DNA of 37,007 bases from Acanthaster planci (taxonomy: Eukaryota; Echinodermata; Asteroidea; Valvatida; Acanthasteridae), in NCBI RefSeq assembly GCF_001949145.1, contig NW_019091355.1:2107710-2144716 (forward strand). Reading direction: 5' to 3'. This document shows, one piece after another, positions 10,946-19,456 of this stretch. The notes beneath the pieces were generated by a model. The model did no database searches and was not told where the DNA came from. It saw only the letters and a list, made by a program, of their open reading frames with translations. Position 1 is the stretch's first letter; every line of letters begins with the position of its first letter. The position numbers and the translations under genes are program-made.

Positions 10946-11352
10946 AATAGAGGGATCTCACATTAGCACCGTCTGCGCATATCTGCATCGAAACCAAGGC
11001 TCTCTGTGTTGAACTTCGTCGTGCGTGCGTCCACACAGTACATGGAGTATCCGGTTCGTAAGTGTGACGCCACTTCAGTTTAAACCACGCCCACTACACA
11101 AGATACATGACCATCGCAGGTACGTTAGTTCACGGTCAATTGAGGNNNNNNNNNNNNNNNNNNNNNNNNNNNNNNNNNNNNNNNNNNNNNNNNNNNNNNN
11201 NNNNNNNNNNACCTTTATGTATTTTGTGTCTTAACTCCTTACTTTCAATCATCTGATCCTATTAAGAATTGAAGCTGACACATACAGCCTCGTTTTCAAA
11301 CGCGGAAGTGCGCAGATCGACGTTAAAAGCGTCGTATTGGGATCCCTCTATT
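10946..11352. mobile_element. Inverted-repeat element interrupted by an assembly gap
   Basis: The outer ends aatagagggatct (10946) and gatccctctatt (ending 11352) are inverted complements. Further inward, left tgcgcatatctgc pairs roughly with right tgcgcagatcga (inverted). The unsequenced gap lies inside. It is probably a foldback or TIR transposon; true length and content are unknown. Confidence 0.55.
11146..11210. other. Assembly gap, 65 N
   Basis: A run of undetermined bases. Its true length is unknown. It lies in the CNOT6-NUDT13 intergenic/UTR interval and breaks no coding exon. Confidence 0.99.
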
Positions 11353-11885
11353 GCTAATAAACAGAAATGCATAGAGCCCATCTTCTCGTCATAATTACCA
11401 GTTGTAAATCTGGACTAGCGGGGTCCAAATCTTTTACTTTTAATCTCTTGGATCGCCTTGATTGAATCAGTCTTCATCTCAGCAGTTTTATGTTCTCTGG
11501 GTTTTTTAATGTACACTGTGCTGACTGGGCACTAAGTGAGGAGTAATTATCACCTGGAATGAAGACCAAGATTGCATGTGGTTGGATAGAAAGAGCTCTG
11601 TTGAACAAAGAAACAAAAATTATCTTGACTTGGGAAGGATGGAATTTTTGTAGACTTTCCTGGCCTGTGTACATTACATGTAGATATTGGATTGGCCAAC
11701 TAGCTTCTGTATGCTTTCCCACAGAATGAAAAGTCTCTTTTTGGTTTCGACATGAATAATCCAGTCCCAAAAAGTCTCTGATTTAACTGAAGGGAAATGA
11801 GTGTGCGTTTTCTGTCTTGCTGTTCGTGGGACAGGAAGTTTTAATTTTTTTTTTATTTATAAACTTTTGTGTGTTTGATGTAGCA

Positions 11886-11891
11886 AATAAA
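11886..11891 (+). promoter_or_regulatory. Candidate polyadenylation signal AATAAA
   Basis: A canonical hexamer on the CNOT6 strand, 3.8 kb after the stop. An earlier AATAAA at about 11356 abuts the inverted-repeat element. Whether the CNOT6 3' UTR extends this far is unproven. Confidence 0.25.
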
Positions 11892-12801
11892 TGTAGGCCT
11901 GTATAGCAGTGGTAGCCTTTGTTAGATTCACACTCCTATGGTGGACAGTGGAACAGTCCAGATACAATGAAAGATTAGGCATGTTCCATTTTGCGGGGGT
12001 GACACCATTAGAAATTTATTTGTTGTGTACAGCCTGGTTGTACCTAAACACTTCTTTGTGTCAGGTGAATCAATCTTAGGTTTTTTCCTTGCAGTGAGAA
12101 AAAGTGTTTTACATCTTTTTTTTTTTCAAATCTTAATCGCCATGGTGAGGTAAAAGTTGATGTTGCTCAATTTGCTTTGATGGTTAATGACATAGCTCAT
12201 TTCTTTTGGTTACCTGTCTCTTTTCTGTACAAGATAACGTTTGAAATATTAAGGTTAATCTAATGAATAAACTACAACACTGCCAACGCCTTGTGAATTC
12301 CCGAACAACTACCCATGCTGTTCTGGAAAAAAAAACCAAAAACAATATTTGGATCTGTAAATTCTGTCCAGTTTGGTTGGAGAGAGAGAGAAGTCCAATG
12401 CACTTGTAAATATGATGTGTCATTTCTGCACAAATTCCTCATTTGAACCAAACGAGAGAGGCAGCTTACACAGTTGTAGATTTCCAAACAAGTAACTAAT
12501 TAGGTTCCTGTAGACAAGTTGAATACCAAGCATTATTCTCCCTAGTTTTATTTATTATTTGTTGAAAAAAGTGTACAAATTCGATCAGGCTTGTTAGTAG
12601 GAAAATCCTGTGTCAGGTAGGTTCCATCACTGTGCTTACTGTAGTTGAAATTTACCCCTGAAATTGTCTACATATCCTCCCCCTCCTCCAAAGCCAAATC
12701 CTAGTAGTATTAGGTTCTTTTTGGGAGTAGTCAAAATGCACTAAAAAATTAACGATGTGAATAGATTTTTTTTTTCAGCTGCCCCTCTCGTGAGGTTAGA
12801 A

Positions 12802-12880
12802 CCAGTCAACCCCTTGAGGCAAAATGGAGCTGGCCGAGGCTGTGCCTGCCTTCCCCATTTCGCCCCGGGAGGTTGACTGG
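12802..12880. repeat. Imperfect hairpin, about 28-bp arms
   Basis: ccagtcaacc (12802) pairs perfectly with ggttgactgg (ending 12880). Pairing continues inward with mismatches to aaatgg/ccattt, leaving a loop of about 25 bases. It is more GC-rich than its surroundings and is preceded by a pyrimidine run ending in cag. Confidence 0.6.
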
Positions 12881-13787
12881 GGCGGATTTCTCCGACTCAC
12901 ACAATCAGGGCAGAATTGCCTACAAAATTCCTCTTCGTAGAGCGGGTCAGCTTTAACATTGATAGCTGTACAGTTTTGATAAGTCGGTATTTGAGGTTGC
13001 CACTGACGTCACAGTTTGCTTGGGTGGGGATGTGAACGGTGTGATTTTTTAATGTGTAAAGATTAAAATGTAAATTTGACAGAAAGACACCGTTTGCCTT
13101 CTGTGGCGTATCCATTTTTTTCTAAGAAAATGATAAGGGAAGAGTAAGTTTGAAGGACGATTGATGTCCAACTTTTGGGACTATAAAGCACCTGAAGTGT
13201 TGGGTAATGTCTAAACACTTTTGTCCAACAGCATGGGTTTTTCAACATTGTTCCTTTTTGTAGTCATAAGGCGGTGGTAGCCATGGTAACCATCTAGCAG
13301 TCGTAATACTTGGGACGAATCTCAGGAGTGACAACAATAAATGTTACAAAAAAGACTTTTAAAGCAAAACCTGTGGTGTATTTCTGAATTTTTTTGGGTG
13401 GAGACTGCTCCACGTTTTGTGACGAATTGTTTAGTAGCTTCACAGCATTCTCTCCTACCAAATTGGGCATGGGAAGCAAATGCATGAATCTGCTTTGAGC
13501 AGGATGAAGTCTAAACATTATGAGCCCCGGGCATGACCAAGAGAGGATGTACCTTTCCTAGGAACTGCACTTCGCTAGTTCAAAAAAAAAATTATGAAAG
13601 GCATGCACTGCTGAAAAACATCGCTCTTTTTCAACCAATGAGGGGGTACTTCAGCCCTAGGCGGATTCACATGGATGGATACATTGATGTGTGAAGTTTA
13701 GACATGTCTGTGATATTCCCTTGACAGTGATTAAGAGAAAGTAATGATGTCTTCCTACAACAGCAAGATGTTGGATTATCTGCCATC

Positions 13788-13952
13788 TCAATTCTTTTCC
13801 AGAGCCCAGCTTTTGAGAAGGTGGTGAGCAATCGCCATTGCAGGTGGCAGCCATATGCTGCTTCCCTTGGGGCTCCCTCTCTCCATGATTGTGAGCACCT
13901 CCTCCCGATGAAGCCATCTTGAGTCTTCAAGCTCTGCCTCGTCGAGGGAAAC
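13788..13952 (-). CDS. NUDT13: NUDT13 exon 6: C-terminus
   Basis: Phase-0 exon after acceptor cctttcaaag, ending in TGA. It encodes LDEAELEDSRWLHREEVLT and IWLPPAMAIAHHLLKSW, the typical NUDT13 C-terminus. Confidence 0.92.
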   Translation of the reverse strand, partial: VSLDEAELEDSRWLHREEVLTIMERGSPKGSSIWLPPAMAIAHHLLKSWALEKN

Positions 13953-16907
13953 CTTTGAAAGGACCAAAGAACACATTTACGTTCCACTTTGATGATTTCT
14001 ATAAACATTGTGTATTTCCTGAGTCCTGTTTTATTCCTTGTATTACATGGTAATTGCCAATACAAAAAGAGAAGCTAATGGCTTGTCCAATTGAATTGGC
14101 TATGGCTGAAAACAATCCTTTTTCCTATGAAAGCACAAGCTTGCAGCTTCATGTATTTCCTATAGATACATGTAATATTTCTGGCAGCAGTTAAAGTTAA
14201 ACATAGTCTGTTATAGCAACAGCAGAGTGCACTTTTTGGTGACGAAGTAAGTGCAAAACTCGGTCACTGCTTTGTTCATACAAAATTGTACCGTTGATGC
14301 TGACCCAAAGTCAGACTCGAGACAGAAGTCTTGACAATACAACCCCACCACGGACTGCCTCACCTTGTCGCTGGTTCCCGGCTTAAGGGAAGCATGACAT
14401 CCCAGCATGAGAGAGCTGAGGGGGAAGGCCCAGGACTGGGACGAGTAGAATTTGACCTCCTCCACCTCGAGGCCCACCTCCTCGGCCACCTCTCGTCTGA
14501 CGGCAGATTCCAAAGACTCTCCTGACAAGGACAAATTACAGACGTTCACTCTCATGATATCCGCAGGTGGCATGGGAAGTTACAAAGCGTCTACAGAGCT
14601 GGTGCTGGCTCAGTGTGCTCAAATGGAAGTTAACAAATTTGTGATCTGCAGTTGTTGGGATTATACTCATGCCCTAGGGATGTTTACTGGAACACAAAAG
14701 TTCCTACAACCTGGTCCAACCTTTTCCCTAGAAAATAAAATTTCACCAACACATGTGTATAGTCTACAACTATGGTGCCGATGTGCGTATGATTACGGTA
14801 ATGTAAATGGGCGCATAAGGTGTCGGGTGCATATTGTTGATGAAATTCAAGTGTTGACTCAGTCGGACAGAAGAGACCTGTTCCAATACACGGAGCCTAC
14901 ATACTCAGGGGGCATGCAAGTGGCTGTTCATGCTTTAGCTATCAAGACTGCGGAGTCACCCGTGAATGTTCTGGTAATTCTTTTGCAACAGCTTGCTTTT
15001 TACCTGGCTCGAGGAATCCGGAAATGGCACTGTACATGCCTGCCATAAAACGCGGCTGTCGCACCACAAGGCAGCTGTTGCCGTTGGTCACGAGCACGAT
15101 AGCAACTGGACTGAGCTACACAAACGAAATGAACCAACCAGTTTAAAGTGCTGCCTTTGGTCAGAAGCGAGGGGCTATTTATGCATAAATGTTAATCTCC
15201 AAAAAATTGTGATGCTGTGCGGAAGTGTTTTGAAAGTAAGGGGGTGATGCCTGCCAAAATGCCGTGAAATGAAAGATTGATCAGTTAATGCCTCATTCCA
15301 CTGCCTTTTGTTTCAACTTTTCACCCACTTTCAAGCGTTCAGATTTATGTTCCCGCCCCTGACTAGACACTTACAACTGGATAGTGAATGGTGCTGCATT
15401 TTGGGCAAGTCCTCTTTGATCCAGATGGATCTTTAGCTGTCAGCTCACCACAGTTGGAACAAAACCGGCTCCTGAGGTGCCATTGTAGAAGAGGAATACA
15501 CTGTGGAGATTATCATTCAAAACATTGATACATAAACATCAGTTTTGTTTGGCTTACTTCGTAGAAACTTTAAATATCTATGTTGGACAATTTTGTTGTT
15601 GAAATCATAAGTCTAATAAAAGCTTCGAGGAAAACGATAGAACTTTATGGGGACAACGCTTTGGTTTATACTTACATGTATAGTAAAAAAATCTCATAAA
15701 TTCACTCTTCCAAAATCTACCAAAGTGCAAAAAAGCTATGACATGCATGCGCTTCTTGTACTCAAATCCTCCAATGGGCACCTGGTCAGTTTAATAACTA
15801 ACAGCGGCTGGGCTCTACCATTCTTAATCCTGGAAATGAAATCCTGGCCAACCTCAGAGTGGATTTGATGGGTCTGAGAGGGTTGGGGCAGAGAATAAGC
15901 TAAAAGCATGGCACACCTGGGCCAGGATTCTTGCATCGGTCTTGGAAATTACAAAAAAGGCTTTTCTGCCACTGACAGCCGAAGCACCAAGTCCTCTCTC
16001 AATTTTCTCCCGGTGGTCTGGCTCTGACTTGGGCAAAATGTTGACAGCAAACTTGGGTGGGCCACGTGGGTCCAAAATGTTGCAGTTCAGAACTACTGAT
16101 TCCTCTGTGTGGAAATCTTCTTTGAGAAATTCAGAAAGATCTGAAAACAAAACAGAGAAACGGTAATTTAACATTCTGAGACTTAGTATTAAGTCTGAGT
16201 CAACAAACTCTCAACTCAAGGGAAAAAAGCTTAACAAAAATGTCTTACTATAACAATACAATTTATCAATTCATACAGGTTGGTACCAGTATTTCAAGTT
16301 TGAAAGCATCAACTGTAAGCTAGTAAAATAGTTCTATTCTTAACTTTTAATACACCTGGTTGGCAAAATTGTAGGAAAAGAAAAGCTTGTCATACCTGTG
16401 TTTTATGTTAGCAATATAGCAATTGCTGAACCTCTCAATCTACTTACCTTTTGCACTTTTCCAGGCTATTCTCCATGGTTTTCTCTCTCCTGTAGGCACA
16501 AGAAGAGGCCTAAGATCGTACAATACTGCAAACTTTCCCTCAGTCCATGACCCTCGGCAAAAATCTTCATTTTCCTTGAGTTTTTGTAGGTGCCTGACAC
16601 CTTGCACGTACTGCGACAAATGCCTTACATGCCTTAGGCCTAACTGGGTTTTCTGCACATCAGCAGTGATGAGGCTCTGTCTTGAACATGTTGAAATACA
16701 AATAGGGCATGAAGGATGCACGGCTTTGACAGCATTGGAACGTACATGAGGAGCCAACGTCAATGACGCAGGTGTCAGCCAGTAACATGCACAACATGAT
16801 GTAGGCGCAGGCACAGGCAAAAAGTGTAGACGTAGGCCTACAACATTACGTAGACGAAGAATAACACTTCGGCATGTTCGGAGAGAACTACCTCCAAAAT
16901 TTACCAT
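13788..16907 (-). CDS. NUDT13: Nudix hydrolase, NUDT13-like (mitochondrial NAD(P)H/NADH pyrophosphatase family), 6 exons, complete
   Basis: Exons on the minus strand: 16907-16448, 16140-15917, 15500-15375, 15115-15004, 14521-14364, 13952-13788. They join in phase to 414 residues and TGA. Order of parts: an Arg-rich N-terminus suited to mitochondrial import (about 1-40), an N-terminal domain shared with NUDT13 (VLYDLRPLL; FAVNILP; AFFVISKTDARILAQ), a zinc ribbon with FCSNCG and CPKCS (Cys 242, 245, 260, 263), then the Nudix fold with PVAIVLV and MAGMYSAISGF. The Nudix box (303-325) is perfect: G-x5-E-x7-REVAEEVGL. A SQSWAFPLSSLMLGCHASLK block follows, as in NADH pyrophosphatases, and the C-terminal LPPAMAIAHHLLKSW matches NUDT13. 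Family role: hydrolysis of the pyrophosphate bond of NADH/NADPH-type dinucleotides. Human NUDT13 is about 350 aa from memory, so the N-terminus here is longer. This start is the only in-frame Met in exon 1 and has G at -3 and +4. A peroxisomal NUDT12 identity is less likely: no ankyrin repeats are seen. Confidence 0.92.
14364..14521 (-). CDS. NUDT13: NUDT13 exon 5: Nudix box helix
   Basis: The acceptor is ccttgtcag and the donor gtgagg (minus strand). It encodes ESLESAVRREVAEEVGLEVE, with the metal-binding Glu residues of REVAEE, then FYSSQSWAFPLSSLM. It leaves in phase 0 after GTSDK. Confidence 0.95.
14522..15003. other. NUDT13: NUDT13 intron 4
   Basis: Non-coding. The plus-strand frame open through it is antisense to exon 5 and shows no family signature. 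Confidence 0.6.
15004..15115 (-). CDS. NUDT13: NUDT13 exon 4: Nudix fold, first strand
   Basis: The acceptor is tttgtgtag and the donor gtaaaa (minus strand). It encodes SPVAIVLVTNGNSCLVVRQ and GMYSAISGFLEP. The last Gly-containing segment begins the Nudix box. Confidence 0.9.
15375..15500 (-). CDS. NUDT13: NUDT13 exon 3: zinc ribbon
   Basis: The exon is exactly 42 codons, phase 0 on both sides (acceptor ctccacag, donor gtaagt). It encodes LLQWHLRSRFCSNCGE and KRTCPKCSTIHYPV, giving two CxxC pairs 14 residues apart, as in NADH pyrophosphatases of the NudC type. Confidence 0.9.
15501..15916. other. NUDT13: NUDT13 intron 2
   Basis: AT-rich and nothing recognisable. The other NUDT13 introns are about 300-410 bases or shorter and likewise plain. 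Confidence 0.55.
15917..16140 (-). CDS. NUDT13: NUDT13 exon 2: N-terminal domain
   Basis: The acceptor is ctgttttgttttcag and the donor gtgtgc (minus strand). It encodes FAVNILPKSE and KAFFVISKTDARILAQ, equivalent to the NUDT13 segment before the zinc ribbon. Confidence 0.88.
16448..16907 (-). CDS. NUDT13: NUDT13 exon 1: targeting region and N-terminal domain start
   Basis: It starts at ATG 16907-16905 and ends at donor gtaagt (minus strand). The first ~30 residues carry many Arg and no acidic residues. The stretch LKENEDFC...GKFAVLYDLRPLL aligns with the NUDT13 N-terminal domain. Residues ~30-85 are Cys-rich and have no counterpart I recognise. An acceptor-like ctgttgacag lies 5 bases before the ATG, so a 5' UTR intron is possible. 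Confidence 0.82.
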
Positions 16908-17044
16908 AACTCTGTCAACAGGAACAACAGAAAGTATTCATTATTATAAAAATCATTACGTCTTTACCAGAAAATTACGACTACAAACAAAATTATAAAC
17001 TTAAGTTGCTCCAACGTGTACGTTCACACTGCTTCGTCATGGGC

Positions 17045-17057
17045 GCTGCCATCTTGA
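17045..17057 (-). promoter_or_regulatory. NUDT13: Candidate YY1-type core promoter element of NUDT13
   Basis: On the minus strand the sequence reads caagatggcagc, matching the YY1 AAGATGGC core that sits at the start of many animal housekeeping transcripts. It lies about 140 bases upstream of the NUDT13 ATG, a plausible TSS position. Confidence 0.4.
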
Positions 17058-17367
17058 AAACGACAAAACATAGATATTTAAAATAAATTACATTTTTATA
17101 ATAATTTTTTCTTATAATTTTTATTAAGTTTATCAAAACATTCTATTTGGGTCTTTAATATTCGTAATTTTTTCCTTTAGTTTTTTTGATAGGCTTTTTT
17201 TCTTTGATTAAATTCTTTCATAAATGACAATGCCTAAAGACGGATAAACAACAATCTATTTTTAGAATGACGTAATGTAAACTGGTGCGTGTGAAGAGTG
17301 CGGTGACTTCCGCAAAATATTCGCTGGTCCCTGCAGTTGCAGAGTGACGTGAAGATGAATAGCTAGC

Positions 17368-17430
17368 TTGTGTGAGGACACCAACGGAAACTTGGAAAAA
17401 CCAGGTTCTACTTGGAAATTGCCATGATTG
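17368..17430. repeat. Direct repeat, copy A (63 bp)
   Basis: About 87% identical and in the same orientation as 17946-18008, sharing aaaaaccaggttctacttgg versus aaaaaccaagttctacttgg. Copy B lies in the loop of the foldback element; copy A stands alone beside the presumed promoter region. Confidence 0.75.
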
Positions 17431-17838
17431 AACGATTTGGTTAGCACAACGAGAACCTGAACCGGTGAAATAAACGTTGCTGAATTAACTCCTATTGAAC
17501 AAAATTTGATCAAAACAAGAAACTGAATTCTACATCAATGTGTCGATGCTGTAATGAATCAGATGTGGCAAAATGGCGTGATTATCACTGATTACTGCTC
17601 TCGAATTTTCACTGATAAATTATTGTGGGCTAAATTTGTATGGTCTTCAGCTCATCTTGTTTGCCAGCTTACAAGTTAGGTGAAGGTGTGGTTCAACTGA
17701 AGTCTTCAGGTAGGCTTGACGTGCATAAGTTGCACAGCTTTTACGACAAATATCATTCATTTGTTGGGCGTGGCTAACATGGCTAATCTGCATTGATCAG
17801 TTGATGGAATAGAAAGGGCTGCATAGCCAGATAGCACC

Positions 17839-18135
17839 CTGATCAGAATAGTGGCAAAAATAAATACAGTCAGTGCTAATTTATCTTATTGCCGAGCTTT
17901 CGGTAAGTGGGTACTTTTGTCAGGGCAAGCAGATTCAGTTCTGAATTTGTGTAAGAACACTAACAGAAACTTTGAAAAACCAAGTTCTACTTGGAATTGC
18001 CATGACTGCTTGATTTAGTTCTGATTTAGAACTGAATCTGCTTGCCCTGAAGAAGGTACCTAGTCAGCGAAAGTTTGGCAATAAGATAAATTAAGAGCAC
18101 TGACTGTGTTATATTTTTGCCAATATTTTAATCAG
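17839..18135. mobile_element. Foldback element, ~100-bp inverted arms
   Basis: The left arm (about 17839-17942) and right arm (about 18028-18135) are inverted complements, with roughly 85% identity by eye. Shared blocks include ctgat(c/t)a, tggcaaaaata, cagtcagtgct, aatttatcttattgcc and cagggcaagcagattcag. The loop holds direct-repeat copy B (17946-18008). No ORF was seen. Confidence 0.82.
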
Positions 18136-18196
18136 TTGATGGCCAGATTGCCCAGTCAGTCTTGTCTGTCATGTCTGTGTGATGTGTGATCAGGTC

Positions 18197-18845
18197 GGGG
18201 ACCAAACCACAATCTAGCTGCGATGCTAGACCATGTAAACTATGCATATGCCACTCGTTTATGCGATGATGACGTAATTTTGAATTATTTTTAGATCATG
18301 GTTTGCATCGATCTCTTTATTGGCCTAAAACGTCAATACAAATTGCTCTGATAAATCAAATTTACAGGAAACATGCTACCTGAGATCAAAAGGAAACTTC
18401 CCTTCATTTCTTATCTCTGAAAGCAGATCGAGAAGATTTTTCAGTGGAATCGTGCAGTGGAGGTGTTGAATTCGTTGGGTATTTGAGTTCAATCTGCAGA
18501 TGAAAATGGTTTTGCTAAAAAAAAAAGCTTTGCTGAAGTTTATTTTATGTATATAAATTGCCATTAAAAATCTCCATCGATTAACCGTGGCAAATTTTAT
18601 GTTTACCATGGTGATTTTCAAATAGCGATTGGAAATAATTTTGCCAATTTTGTACAAAATGTACATGTCATGGCAACAGCGGCCATGTTGGCTGCTGGCG
18701 TTTCAAATCTCTTTTATTTGCCCAAAATCTTGCAGGAAAATGACATCATTATCACGTGATGTGATAATAATGACATCATTGCAGCTTAAACAAGCGACAT
18801 AAGCAGAAACAAGGGATGTTGCTAGATTGTGGTTTGGCCCCCAAT
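18197..18845. mobile_element. Probable non-autonomous TIR transposon, ~650 bp
   Basis: The ends match as inverted complements: ggggaccaaaccacaatcta at 18197 and tagattgtggtttggccccc ending at 18842. Weaker complementarity continues inward for about 100 bases (tatgccactcgttta versus tatgtcgcttgttta). Near the right end, two aatgacatcatt copies flank a palindromic ttatcacgtgatgtgataa. There is no transposase. The target duplication is unclear. Confidence 0.6.
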
Positions 18846-19363
18846 GTGGTGATTGGCCATGTTGGTTGATTCTGCATGAAATCTCCAACTTTTCGTTTTT
18901 GAAACAATTCTAGAATTAGAAAGAAAAAGCAAATGGCTGAACACTTGGACACTGACTGTATTCTTTTTTATGATTTTTGACACAGATTTAGTAATAGGCC
19001 TAATACCATGACTGCAGGTGCTTCGAGCGCCCCAGTAAAAAGCCTGGTTTTGAGGGCAGTTTTGCTGATGTACCGAGCCCCCAAACATGTCAAAAGGTGC
19101 CAAAAATGTTGGTAAAGACTCAACAAGATCCCTCTATAACCATCTGTCATGTCTGTTGGCTTCTCAAAGTTTATGTAAACAATCAAAGGCAAGCTAAGGA
19201 GATTTCAGTGGCACCCACAGTCATTGTCTCGGGCCGAAAACTTATGAAATGTACACAAATTCCAGAAAGAACTCCCCGCTATTTAGGGTTTGTTTTATTG
19301 CCTGAAAAACAATGACAGTTCTCATTCTTGCTGTGGTGTTATTGCTCTGTTGGCAGATTTATA

Positions 19364-19456
19364 ATGGCGACTGCCGTGAAAGAGATTGGCAGTTGGCAGT
19401 CTAAGGGAACCCTTGGACAAGGGGGCTTTGGTACAGTCGTCTTATGGCAGCATAAG
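19364..19456 (+). CDS. CHUK: IKK exon 1: start and Gly-rich loop
   Basis: The ATG lies 7 bases after acceptor ctctgttggcag, with A at -3 and G at +4, so a non-coding first exon lies upstream. It encodes [19 protein letters not shown]; donor gtaagc. Confidence 0.92.

Larger units (their letters stand above)
8113..13787. other. Convergent interval: CNOT6 3' UTR, then NUDT13 3' side
   Basis: No coding exon was recognised. There is a 15-A run at 8264-8278, the TIR element at 8620-8864, an assembly gap inside an inverted repeat (10946-11352), a polyadenylation hexamer at 11886 (+) and a hairpin at 12802-12880. The large T-rich + frame at 9488-9862 has no family signature. Where each UTR ends cannot be fixed without transcripts. 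Confidence 0.6.
16908..19363. other. Divergent interval between NUDT13 and the IKK gene
   Basis: Both promoters should lie here. The IKK ATG directly follows a splice acceptor, so its 5' UTR must begin upstream. The first ~370 bp is AT-rich with a CRE-like tgacgtaatg at 17269. From 17368 onward most of the interval is repeat: a duplicated 63-bp segment, a foldback element and a long TIR element. No further coding exon was recognised. Confidence 0.6.

Noticed and set aside
14452-15048. 198-codon plus-strand open frame
   Set aside because: It runs antisense across NUDT13 exons 4 and 5 and the intron between them. The minus strand carries the Nudix box.
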